Of a stretch of 60,000 nucleotides of DNA, positions 33,498 to 44,620 are shown one piece after another. The position numbers and the translations under genes were made by a program. The notes under the pieces are model-generated. The model was not told the origin of the DNA and did no database searches. It saw only the letters and a program-made list of their open reading frames with translations. Source of the stretch: Cryptomeria japonica (lineage: Eukaryota > Streptophyta > Pinopsida > Cupressales > Cupressaceae); the NCBI RefSeq assembly GCF_030272615.1, contig NC_081412.1, positions 22,910,432 through 22,970,431 of the forward strand, given 5' to 3'. How positions within the stretch are numbered: position 1 is the first letter of the stretch; every line of letters starts with the position of its first letter.

Positions 33498-36100
33498 ATG
33501 GATCAAGGTTAGTTTTTGTTTATTTTTGTCTTTCTTTCTAGTTTATGCAATTTGTTTTACATTTTGAGTTTAATTTCATTAATTTTAATTAGGTTTTTTC
33601 ATTTTTTGTTTCAAAAACCAGATTCTTCTAATCTAGAACAAGAACAACCAAATGCACCTCCCAAAAACCCACAAGAACAACCAAATGCACCTCCTGAAAA
33701 CACACAAGAACAACCCCCAATTCCTTCCTTTGACCGCACAACCGAAACACGGGAAGAATTAATTAATCAGTTAGGACAAAATATGTCTAAAATCAATAGA
33801 CTGATTGTAAAATTGAAAACTTCTGAATTTGACCATCATCAATCCCTCAGCACTAGCCTAGAAACATTAGCTAGTGGTGTCGTAGCTGTTTCCACAGAAA
33901 TTACCAAATGGGGAAGCTTTAGAGATAGGTGTCGTCAATTCTATGCCAATGGGCTATCATATGATGGAGGAAAAAACAAAAATATTTCTAAACAACAAAT
34001 ATGTGCCCTTTTTGTTGATCCCAAAACTGGTCAGTCATTACCTCTTAATGCAAAGAGGTTTCCCATACATTGGTGTACCAATGCACAGATGAAGAATCTT
34101 TTTTGGTAGAGGTGGTGGATGGTCTTTGATGATCCACCTTGTAATAATTATGAGGTGCCATTATATTTTTTGAGAAAAATATATTGTGAGTTTGTGCTCA
34201 ATGTGTGGCCAAACTATTTTGACATGAGAGAGTTTCATGGTAGAGGTGGTGGCTCTACCCAAGATAGACCTGGAGCCCATAGGCGATTACCCGCGGAGAT
34301 TCGCCGCCCCCTAGCACCTAAACCCAAGGTGCATTAGGTTGTCCTAGTAGAGCTGAAAGAGTCGATGGAGCTACAGACTCTTCAGGAGGCCACAACGTTG
34401 ACTGGTTCCATCATCCAACATGGGACGTCGTTGGCACACCCTATTGTATTGGATGATGAGCCATTAGGTGGTGACAGATAGCCCATCCAACATATGTGTG
34501 TCAATTGCTCGAGGATAGATGATGCAACTGGTGCAGATGGATCCTCATCTCATCTATGCATGATTTGTGGGAGTAGATGTCAGGCCCACACAACTGAGGA
34601 TTTCATGCTGACAGATGAGTTGATGGACATGGTGTTTGCCCATGAGCGGCAGATACGGGTGTGTTGATTTGAATTCATAGCATTTTATTTATCAATCACT
34701 TTAAATTTGTAATTACATAAATGAATTTTCATTTATACATCGATTTAAATCAAGACAAATAGTATGCATTTTAGGATGCAATAGTGGTATCCCATACTCT
34801 TCCCCCAGTTACTATAGTTGCAACTTTGATGCCTAAGGTATAAATTTTGTAACATGTTAAAATAGAATAGTACACTTTGAATTCAAAAAAATACAAGATA
34901 TACTAACTATCTTTAATGCTTGGTCCAATTTCTAGTTTGTAGGTGTTGACAGGGGACGAAATGTCCCAGATTGATGACATCACGCTCTCAACGATCGATT
35001 TTGGCCTACAAGGCTATACGGTATCATATTTTGTACAACTCTTTTTATGTATTGTTTTGATGGAATATGCAAGTCATTTCATTTTAGATTTTTAAAATTA
35101 TGTTTAATTTATTATCTATGCTAATATCTCATGTTAATTTTGTGTTTTTAGGGTACCCCCTCCACGTCTAGGGCTCGTCCTAAGAAAATGAATTCCTCGA
35201 AGACGCCAAAACCTGTGATGAAGGTAATTGAACATATTTTTAGTTGTACAATTATTTGAAAATGTTGAAATCAAGTATTAGTTGGGGTTTGTAGATTGAT
35301 TAGTGTTTTTTGTCTATTTTACATGTACAGTGGCCATTGAGCTTTGTGGATGTGTTGAATGCACCTAATTCACCCGCAGATCAAGAGAGGGCGAAGGTAT
35401 GTATCTCTACTTTATTTTCTTGATTTCATGATTATATGCACGCGTACATGTGATCTTGTGATATATTATAATCTTATAATTTTTTCGTACAGGAAATATC
35501 CATACCTATTTCGTCAATGGTGAACCCTCCTCCTTGCACTGGAGAGGCATCTCAGGATCTGGTACACTTTTGTTTGATATGTAAAATTAATTGTTTTCAA
35601 CGTTCAATACTTATCATTATATTAATTGTATTTAATCTTTGTACATTTTTTGTATAGGTAATAGCGACAGTTTCTACATCGATGGTGAGCCATCCTCAGT
35701 CCATTGGAGAAGCATCTCAGGCACAGGTATGTCATTGTTCTCTATATTATAGTTTTTGATATATTTATGTTAGTACATTGTATTAATTGTACATTTAATC
35801 TACAATAGACTCCTTCACGGTATGGTCATAACGTGGATCCATTTAAGTATGTGTTCAAGAAAACTCCTAAGAGTGACAAGGAGAGGAGAGCGAAGACATT
35901 AGCTCCTGGATCAATCGATGAGGTAATCTACATTTCAATTGCAAAGGAATTAAAGTTAAATGCATAGTTATGTTGTTATTTGTGAACTATTTTCTATAAA
36001 AGAATTCTAACTTGGCTTTTGAATTGTGGTTTTGTAGCCAGCTACAGAGCCGCGTACTGCGTCAAAGAGGCTTGATTTTGATGATCCACCACAAGTTTAG
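33498..36100 (+). pseudogene. Accessory gene of transposon B, ten exons, unknown function
   Basis: Exons by GT/AG borders and agreement with copy A: 33498-33507, 33622-34658, 34775-34837, 34943-35020, 35152-35223, 35331-35396, 35493-35561, 35658-35726, 35809-35922, 36038-36100. Together they give about 535 codons ending in PPQV-stop. Intron 1 is phase 1 and the other eight are phase 0. The protein starts MDQDSSNLEQEQ, is Pro/Gln-rich, then has a helical segment (LINQLGQNMSKINRLIVKLK), a middle domain, a paired CxxC (CVNC near 34495, CMIC near 34560) and a Ser/Pro/Lys-rich tail. Exons 7 and 8 are both 69 nt and share GEASQ, so one is a duplicate. TAG at 34107 and 34335 replaces CAG of copy A; TAG at 34479 is present in both. 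It ends 12 bp from the converging transposase frame. A nuclear, DNA-binding accessory role is inference. Confidence 0.78.
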
Positions 36101-36112
36101 GATCATATAGTG

Positions 36113-37376
36113 TTAGTTTTGGTCATAGAATGACCAATACATGTAGATATATTCTACATTTTTATTGTATATCAATTTGGACATGGCATATGCCACATTT
36201 TTGTAATACTTGTATTGACTTGGCAGCATGCCTTTTTTATATATATAAATATCGATATTCGATCCAATAAATGGCATATAAAAAGGTTTTGCCATTTCAA
36301 AAAATCTTTGAGAAATTTTTATTTGAGGAAACTTTTGAAGGAATATTTCATAAAATTTAGTTTGAATCATATCCAAATAGTGTTTTGCATGTGGCTCATG
36401 ATTTTTAGACCCAATTCGTCTTCTAACAACATCTCTTTGGTTGGGCGATACTCTTGTGTTGTCATGCCAAAAAATTTCAATTAATGTTTTTAGTGCATCT
36501 ACAACAACCTTGTCTTTGCATGGTAGTCTACCCGAGAATGCCCAAAGAGAATTATTGTTAGGTTCCTCTATTTGTTCTCGCCTCTTTAATGCTTTACTTA
36601 ATGTTGTTCTACTAACGTTTAATGACTTACTTGTTTTTCTTATCAAACGATCTTTTTTTATTTTCATGCTTAAAATGGTTGATGTAATGACACGTCGAGT
36701 AGCATTAGAATCTTTACTATGTGATTTTGAACCAAGAGATTGATATGCATCAAATAGATTTCTGACAATAGTTATTTCACTGTTACTTTCAGATGATCTT
36801 AGGCCTAGAATTTTCATTGTCTCTCTAAAATTCAAATTTTTAATCATTTGAACAATTAATTGACATCTTGCGGTTTGATTTAAGTTTTTAAAATAGTTTT
36901 GCCATATTCTTTTAACCATTCTCCTACAAGTTCGATCATTCATTTTATTGGGCATTGACTTCAATATATTCTCATCAATGTCAATTAGATAATTTGGTTT
37001 CCTACGAATGATTCTAGGAGGTGTTAACATCAATGCATTATGTACATTCAATTCACCAAGTAGAGAAGGTGTAATATGTTCATCATTTAATTGATTATTC
37101 AATGCAGTATCTTCTTCAATTGCATTAGGTTCAAATGGTAAATTATCAAATGTTTCTTCTTCAATTGCATTAGGTTCAAACGGTAAATTATCAAATGTTT
37201 CTTCTTCAATTGCATTAGGTGCATTATATTCTTTTGGTAATTCAAATTGAGATGTTGAGGATGACATACCTTCTTCTCCTATTGTTATTATGTCACGCAA
37301 TTTCTTCATACGTTGCCTTTGTCTTTCCTTTTGAGTCTCTCATTGTTCCATCGTTCCTTGCTTGTTCTTTCCCATG
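36113..37376 (-). pseudogene. Truncated transposase of B
   Basis: An open frame of 398 codons from 37309 (a more upstream ATG at 37374-37376 is in frame but followed by a TGA that A also carries). It contains the acidic N-terminus with a tandem 15-residue repeat (PNAIEEETFDNLPFE, about 37125-37225), and a basic helix-turn-helix-like region (SKSLNVSRTTLSKALKRREQ). The region before the Cys/His cluster continues to AKPFY. There the frame jumps into sequence that in A is non-coding (16738-16906), adding a 50-residue Tyr/Lys-rich tail. The deletion removed all three catalytic motifs. The protein could at most bind DNA, for example as a repressor of the full-length enzyme; that is speculation. The N-terminal domain is better kept here than in A. 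Confidence 0.8.
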
Positions 37377-37713
37377 GTTGATATCGGTTGACCTAAATAG
37401 AATCATATTACATATATATGTAAAGAAAAGCTCAAAAATAAATAAAGAACCATAAATATGCATCTTATCACTACTTTTTGCAATCAAACTATTAAACAAT
37501 CACAATTCAATCATTTGCAACCATGCAAAAACAAAAAACTAATAAAAACAACAATTCAATCATTTGAAATCATGCAAAAACAAAAAATTCACTTACTTTT
37601 ATGTATACAACAGTGATAGAAGTGTAGAAATAGTTCCAGTGGGGCCTTCAATGACCTCAAAAACTTCTTTTGAGGTCGTTGAGGCTCTTGGGCAACTAAA
37701 ACTATGTCTATAA

Positions 37714-38007
37714 ACCACGTGCGTGCTACATTCATAACTGCGTATGGGCTGTTAGACCATAAAATGTTGACAAGCCCAACTGTATTCTTTTTTCCCATTA
37801 TGGGCTAATAAGTAGTGCATACATGCTACTAAGCCTAAAAATGTTATCATAGGGTGACGAATAATGGGAATAGTACCCCATACGCGCTTATGAGTAATAA
37901 GTACCACGTGCACCCTTATGAGTAATAAGTACCGTGTACGCGCTACTAAGCCTTAAAAAAGTTATGGCAGGGTAGGGAACTAATAGTTTCAGTACCTCGT
38001 ACGCGCT
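37714..38007. repeat. Subterminal box cluster, transposase end of B
   Basis: Boxes at 37714 (ACCACGTGCGTGCT), 37737, 37814, 37875 (ACCCCATACGCGCT), 37903, 37931 (ACCGTGTACGCGCT) and 37994 (ACCTCGTACGCGCT). Spacing is irregular, with two 28-bp steps (37875, 37903, 37931). Confidence 0.8.
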
Positions 38008-38009
38008 CT

Positions 38010-38164
38010 TGAGAGAGGTAGAGGGAGGGAGAGAGATAAAGAGAAAGAGAAGAGGGGGGTGGGAGAGAAGAAGGGGTATGGAGGAAGGGAGAGGGAGAGA
38101 GGGAGAGAAGAGGGGGGAAGGGAGAGAGAGGAGAGGGAGAGAGAGAGGGAGAGAGGGAAAGAGG

Positions 38165-38208
<44 letters not shown>

Positions 38209-38628
38209 AGGGGGTGGGAGAGAAGAAGGGCTATGGAGGAAGGGAGAGGGAGAGAGAGGGAGAGAGGGAGAGAAGAGGGGGGGAAGGGAGAGAGAGGAGA
38301 GGCAGAGAGAGAGGGAGAGAGGGAAGGAGGGAAGGAGGGAGAGGGAGAGAGAGGAAGAGAGGGAGAGAAGAGGGGGGAAGAGAGAGAGAGGGAGAGAGGG
38401 AGAGAAGAGGGGGGAAGGGAGAGAGAGGGTGAGAGGTAGAGGGAGGGGGAGAGAGAGAGAGGTAGAGGAAGGGAGAGAGAGAGAGAGAGGAGAGAGAGAG
38501 AGGGAGAGAGAGAGGGAGGGAGAGGGAGGGAGAGGAGAGACATACAGACAGACAGATAGACAGATAGATAGACAGAGGGAGAGAGAGGGATAGGGAGAGA
38601 GAGAGAGAGGGAGAGGGAGGGAGAGAAA
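38010..38628 (-). repeat. GA-rich array of B
   Basis: About 620 bp of GAGAGG, GGGAGA and AAGAGGGGGGAAGGGAG units, the complement of the CT arrays of A, with a short GACA/GATA tract at 38540-38577. Predicted ORFs here (Arg/Glu/Gly or Ser/Leu/Pro only) are not genes. Interrupted by the copia LTR at 38629. Confidence 0.92.
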
Positions 38629-40069
38629 TGTTGGCATTATGTGAATTGGTATGAGGACATAATGACATTGTATGTTGTCATTGATGTCAATATGCTAAAG
38701 AGGTGAGAACCTGTATAACACTATGAACTGGCATTTGTGCCAAAGTGAAGCGATGTGCTTGTTCAAGGTGAACCGGCATATGGTTATGGGAACCGGCACA
38801 TCGAAGCATTGTATGACTACCAGTTGGTAATCTCAACTTTAGGGTTTCCGGTTGAAGTGCGTTAAGCCTATGTGGCTCAACTGGTGACTTTGTAGGATGA
38901 GTCAGCATGATAACGAAGAACAGATTGTGCTACCACATGAAGCTTTGTGTGCATGAAGGATCTTGCATGAAGGAGATTGTTCCTACCTAACTCGAGAATG
39001 TGCGAAGTGTGTAAACAGTGATAGCGTGCAATGGGTTATCAGCCGCCATGAAATTGGTGGAAAATGAACGATGGAGATTAATGCATTTTGCTCAACGGTC
39101 AGGATTGAACCGTTTGAATTCCTTAACCTAATAGGTTTAGGGTTTAGGGTTTATGTTATCGACCTATCTATTTTCCTATAAGGTTGATGTTGTGACTCTT
39201 TCTAGGGTTGTTGGCAAAAGTTGTGTGTGTGTATCCAAGAGAAGAGATATGTGATTCTTGCCAGACCATAGGAGAGAAGTGATACCTGCAAAGTGTAAGT
39301 GTAGAAGGTGAAGAGGAGCTTAAGCTGATCTGCATTGGCATTGAGTGTTGTTACCAGATCATTGTAATACCTGTTGATCTCTAACCACTTCAACAGTTGA
39401 GAAATCCCTTAACAGGGTAGCCTTAATAGGCTTGCTATAAATCCTTTAACAGGGTGACTCAAAACCATTGAGTTCTTGAAATCCTCTAACAAGGTAACTT
39501 TTAACAGGGTTTAACCCTTAACCGGGTATTCTAGCCATCCCTTAACCGGGTGATCCCTAACAGGATCGATTCCTAACAGAACCTATTGTATCAGTCCTTA
39601 ATCGAACAAGGCTCCTAACAGAGCGGACTTCCAAAGAGTTCAAAAACAAGCTTGTGGGTATTCATCCCCACCGTGGTTTTTCCTAGTTGGGTTTCCACGT
39701 GAAAAATATGTGTGTCATGTGTGATGTCTTTTTCATGTGATGCTATATTGTTTTCTATCAAGCAGTGAATCATGTTGATCGAGTTGCTTATATGTATATC
39801 TTTGATGGTAGATTACATGTTCATGCATTAGGGTGAAATGGATATGAAGTGTTAGATTGTATGAGAAGATAAGTGTCAACCGATTTATGCTTGTCTCAGT
39901 TATTCTGGGTTTTGCCGGTTGTACTCTGTTTAATGACCGATGTCACTGTTTGTCTATCAATGCACAGTGTCTGCAGACAAACTGGTTTAAGAGTGTGTTT
40001 TTGTCTGTACTGATTCACCCCCCCCTCTCAGTATCTGTTTGGTACTATTCATTCATCATTGTGTTATCA
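38629..40069 (+). repeat. 5' LTR of copia element
   Basis: 1441 bp, TGTTGG ... ATCA. Contains a minisatellite of CCCTTAAC(C/A)GGGT-like units at about 39400-39620 and, before it, the site (CTATAAGGT, 39176-39184) corresponding to the gypsy insertion point in the 3' LTR. Confidence 0.92.
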
Positions 40070-40071
40070 AT

Positions 40072-40083
40072 TGGTATCAGAGC
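40072..40083 (+). other. Primer-binding site
   Basis: TGGTATCAGAGC two bases after the 5' LTR; initiator Met-tRNA type. Confidence 0.92.
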
Positions 40084-40140
40084 ATCCCCCAGGTCCTCTG
40101 TGTTATAAGCTTAACCGCTTGAGGTAAAGATCCCAGTATA

Positions 40141-43100
40141 ATGATGAAGAGGGAAGGTCCAAAGATTAACAGAGAAAATTTCAGTATATGGAAAGATAGA
40201 ATGAAGATATTCATCAGAAGCATGGGTGCTCAACACTAGAGCTATGTTGAGAATTCCTATGTTGCCCCTACCGGTACTCTCACCGATGACCAGAAGAGAG
40301 AGATGCAGGAGAATGGGCAAGTCATGGAAGCCCTAATTAGTAGTTTATCTAACATTGAGTTTATTGATGTCCAAGATATGGTAAATCCCAAAGAGGTATG
40401 GGATACTCTTGAAAATATCTATGGTGGTGATGAGCATGTAAAACAAGCTAAGGAAGAAAGCCTTCGAGGGAAGTTTGAAGACATGTGGATGGTTGAAGGT
40501 GAGACCATTCAACAGTATGGAATAAGAATCAAAACCGTTGTTGGAGATATCAAGAGTGTAGGTGGTAAAATGGAAGATTCCACTATGGTAAGAAAAGTCC
40601 TGAGATCCCTATTGTTGGTCTATGCAATAAGGGTTGCTACTATTTAGGAGCTAAGATCAATAGACAAGTCTAAGGTCTCCCTAGACTCCATCATTGCAAA
40701 GTTGACAGCCTATGAGCTAAATAGTTTTGATGGCAATGTTCAAAAGACTGAATCAACTTTTAAAGCTTCTACTGTACCATCCAAAAAAGAAAAAGAAGCT
40801 AGCACTAGTGGTGAACCAAGACAGAGTAGAGAAATGGATGATGAGGAGATTCTGATGGCATTTGAAGCTCTCCTTGCCAGGAAACTTCCTAAAGGAACCG
40901 GCAAATATAGAGGTAAGCTTCCTTTGAAATGCTTTTCTTGTAACCGGATAGGACATATTGCTATAAATTGTCCTAATGGCGACAAAAAGGACAAACTGGA
41001 AAGGTTCAAGAAATTCAAAGGAGGAAACCAGAGAAACTGTTTTGTGGTAGTTGATGAAGGTGTCATAGATGAAGAATCAAAGGATGAAAAAAATGAAGAT
41101 ATTGTGATTGTTGTTGTCAAGGAAGATGTGTCAGACAAAAAGGCTCTTGTCTCCCAGTTTGATAATTCCAATGAGTGGATCATTGATAGTGGTTGTTCTC
41201 ACCATATGATTGGTGACCAGAGCAAGTTTCTAACCTTGGAAGAGTATGATGGTTGTGCGGTTCGCTTTGGTAATGATGCACCATGCATGGTCAAAGGCAG
41301 AGGGTCCATCTCTTTGAATGGAAAGAGTACTGCTGACAATGTGTACTGGGTTGATGGTCTCAGACACAACCTTCTGAGTGTTGCCCAGCTGAATGACAGT
41401 GGTCTCACTCTGGAATTCAAGAATGGAGTGTGCAAAATCAAATGAAAGAATGGTGAAATGGTGGCCACTAGCATGCAGACCAAAGGTAATCTATTTCAGC
41501 CAAATGCAAATATAAGTAAATGTCTTATGGCTAAATTTGATGATAGCTGGATATGGCATAGGAGACTCTGCCATGTAAACTTTGATAACATTGTGAAGGC
41601 CAGTAAGATCAAGGCAATTAGAGGATTGCTAGTGCTAAGCAAACTGGATAATACCTTGTGCAGAGAGTGTCAATTGGGGAAAATGTCTTCCTCAACCTTT
41701 AAAGGTAAATCTTTCACTGCTGACAATCTACTTGATCTTGTGCATACTAATTTGTGTGGTCCTATGAAAACTAGGAGTGTGCAGGGTGATAGGTATTTCA
41801 TGATTCTCACTGATGACTGCTCAAGAATGATGTGGGTCACATTCTTGAAAGATAAGTCTGAAGCTTTTGTAAAGTTCAAAGCTTTCAGAGCATTAGTGGA
41901 GAAGGAAAGTGTTAAAAGGATCAAGTGCCTAAGAACTGATCAAGGAGGGGAATTCACTTCCAGTGAATTCAACAAGTACTGTGAAGAACATGGCATCAAA
42001 AGGCAACTGTTTGCCCCCCGGAGTCCACAGTAGAATGGCCTAGCAGAGAGGAATAACCGGACTATGGTTGAAGTAGCTAGAACCATGTTGATTCAAGGAA
42101 AGGTAGCTCACACCTTTTGGAGAGAAGCGGTGAGCCCTGCAGTCTATACAATGAACCGAGTACTCATCAAGAAAGGTCTCATCAAGAAAGGTAAGGATAA
42201 AACCCCTTATGAGTATTTGACCGATAAGACACCTGTGGTTAGCTACTTTAGAGTGTTTGGTAGCAAATGTTGCATCAAGAGGAGTGAACACCAGAGCAAA
42301 TTTGATGCTAAATGTGATGAGGGAATATTCCTAAGGTATTCCACCAAGAGCAAAGCTCTCAAGTGTTTCACTAATAGGACTCAGAGAATTATGGAAAGCA
42401 TCAATGTAAGAGTTGATGAAACCTCTAAGAAAACTGAGGAAACCAGTAGTAAGCAAGTGGTAAATGAACTGGTTGCAACCTTCTAGGAACCGGTCGTTAG
42501 TCAACCGAGTACCAGTAACAGTGTTCCTACACCGGCAGATGTAGATGTTGATACTAAAGGAGATGAGGATGAAGAAGAAAAACAAGAGGAATCCATCAAG
42601 ACCATTCCTCGGTATGTTAAGCTGAATTCATAGGAGATAAGGATGTAGGAATCCTTACAAGAAGAAATATCAGAGAAAAATCATGTATGATCTCTGAATT
42701 TGAGCCTAAAACATTCAAAGAGGCACATAAAGATGAAGACTGGATCAAGGCAATGGAAGAGGAACTTGACCAGATAGAGAAAAATGGTACATGGTCTTTG
42801 GTACCCAGACCGGAGCATAAAAATGTCATTGGTACCAAATGGGTCTTCAGAAATAAGCTGAATGAGGGTGGCACAGTGATTAGGAACAAAGCCAGATTGG
42901 TGTGCAAAGTCATGAATTTGCAGATGAGATGAAGAAAGAGTTTGAGATGTCACTCATAGGGGAGATTAAGTTCTTCATTGGACTGCAGATCCAGCAGATG
43001 AAAGATGGAATCTTTATCACTCAATCCAAGTATGTCAAAGAGGTGTTGAAGACCTTTGGTATGGAAGATAGCAAACCGGTTGGAACATTGATGGTGAGCA

Positions 43101-43810
43101 GTTGTAAACTATCCAAAGAGGATAACTCAGCATTGGTTGATGAGAAGGAATACCGATCAATGATTGGTAAACTGCATTATGTAGTGCATAGCAGACCAGA
43201 TATTGCACATGCAGTTGGCATTACTACAAGGTTCCAGAAAAGTCCAAGAGAATCCCACTTGGTTGCAGTCAAGCGGATTCTTAGGTATCTAAAAGGAACT
43301 ATTGACTATGGGTTATGGTATCCATACAATAATGATTTTAACCTCAAAGTGTTCACAGATGCTGATTGGACTAGTAATGTAGATGACCAGAAGAGCACAA
43401 TCGGTGGTGCTTTCTTTCTTGGTGGTAGACTGGTCTCATGGATGAGTAAGAAGCAGAGTTGTATCTCTCAGTCTACAGTGGAAGCAGAGTATGTTGCAAC
43501 TTTCATGAATTGCATACAGATGATTTGGATGAAGCATGTATTAAATAGCTTCAAAGTTCCTGTATCTGAACTGGTAAGTATATTTTGTGACAATACTAGT
43601 GCAATTAATATCTCCAAGAATCCGGTTTTACATTCTAGAACCAAGCACTTTGATCTTAAGTATCATTTCTTGAGGGAAAAGGATCAGAACAAAGAGATTG
43701 CACTGGAACATGTTTCTAGTAAGGAGCAGTTAGCAAACATATTCACCAAGCCTCTCCCAAAGGCTACATTTATGTACTTAAGAGGTGAATTAGGGGTGTT
43801 GCCCCTTTAG
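40141..43810 (+). pseudogene. Copia gag-pol pseudogene
   Basis: Order: gag (from 40141) with zinc knuckle CFSCNRIGHIAINC near 40934; protease WIIDSGCSHHM with Asp at 41185; integrase with the zinc-binding start (WHRRLCHVNF ... CREC), core second Asp in RTDQGGEF and Glu in AERNNRT; RT start (WVFRNKLNEGG, KARLVCK); RNase H (VFTDADW, VEAEYVA, FCDNTSA); and the terminal ANIFTKPLPK. Breaks: stops at 40237, 40645, 41443, 42031, 42484 and 42631, a frameshift near 42615-42630, and a deletion at about 42907 that removes the RT fingers and palm with its catalytic aspartates. The first integrase Asp (usual D-L-C-G-P) is Asn at 41749. The GLWY and DSG contexts recall SIRE/Tork-type copia elements; the lineage is uncertain. 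Confidence 0.88.
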
Positions 43811-44056
43811 GAGGTAAACTAAAAGCATATGGTCCACATCAGTCCGGTATTGCATAGTCAAATTTATTTTGGATTGATGTGTTGAAGGATGCTACTCCTC
43901 AGGGGGAGCAACATAATGGAATAGGGAAGCTTGTGCCTCCACTTTGGCATTGTTGTCAAAGGGGGAGAAGATAAGATGTGAAGCAGAGAAGATATCTACA
44001 AAAATTAGGGGAGAAGATGTGAAGCAGAGAGATATCTTTGTATATTGCCATCAATG

Positions 44057-44070
44057 CCAAAGGGAGAGAT
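44057..44070 (+). other. Polypurine tract
   Basis: CCAAAGGGAGAGAT next to the 3' LTR. Confidence 0.8.
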
Positions 44071-44620
44071 TGTTGGCATTATGTGAATTGGTATGAGGAC
44101 ATAATGACATTGTATGTTGTCATTGATGTCAATATGCTGAAGAGGTGAGAACCGGTATAACACTGTGAACTGGCATTTGTGCCAAAGTGAAGAGGTGTGC
44201 TTGTTCAAGGTGAACCGGTATATGGTTATGGGAACCAGCACATGGAAGCGTTGTATGACTACTGGTTGGTAATCTCAACTTTAGGGTTTCCAGTTGAAGT
44301 GCTTTAAGCCTGTGTGGCTCAACCGGTGACTTTGTAGGATGAGTCAGCATGATAACGAAGAACAGATTGTGCTGCCACGTGAAGCCTTGTGTGCGTGAAG
44401 GATCTTGCATGAAGGTGATTGTTCCTACCTACCTTGGGAATGTGCGAAGTGTGTAAATGGTGATAACGTGTGATGGGTTATCAGCCGCCATGAAATCGGT
44501 GGAAAACGAACAATGGAGATTAATGCAGTGTGCTCAATGGTCAGGATTGAACCGTTTGAATTCCTTAACCTAAAAGGTTTAGGGTTTATGCTATCGACCT
44601 ATCTTTTTTCCTATAAGGTC
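44071..44620 (+). repeat. 3' LTR of copia element, left part
   Basis: Matches 38629-39184 of the 5' LTR and breaks off in CTATAAGGTC where the gypsy LTR starts. AGGTC (44616-44620) is the expected left copy of the gypsy target duplication. Confidence 0.9.

Larger units (their letters stand above)
33100..38628. mobile_element. DNA transposon copy B (Sola-like), partial
   Basis: Left terminus GGGCGTGTGCACAAAGATGG matches the termini of A. Everything to about 38010 is homologous to A in inverted orientation: box cluster, accessory gene (plus strand), truncated transposase (minus strand), second box cluster, then a GA array. The copia element at 38629 is inserted in the array, so the right terminus must lie beyond position 60000. 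Relative to A, about 3.3 kb covering the catalytic two-thirds of the transposase and its downstream region is deleted, making B non-autonomous. GTAT (33096-33099) is the expected left copy of its target duplication. Confidence 0.88.
38629..44620 (+). mobile_element. Copia LTR retrotransposon, defective, 3' LTR interrupted
   Basis: 5' LTR 38629-40069, Met-tRNA primer site, gag-pol 40141-43810, purine tract, 3' LTR from 44071. The 3' LTR is cut after 550 bp by the gypsy LTR at 44621; its remainder must lie beyond the window. The shared 550 bp of the LTRs differ at roughly 7% of positions by eye plus a 7-bp indel, so the insertion is old. The coding region has six stops, a frameshift and a large deletion in the RT. 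Confidence 0.93.

Noticed and set aside
37888-38668. ORFs of up to 249 codons over the GA array
   Set aside because: Simple-repeat artefact; several overlapping frames on both strands have the same two- or three-residue composition.
40740-41183. Antisense ORF of 147 codons in the copia gag region
   Set aside because: Shadow of the real gag frame on the plus strand; no domain.
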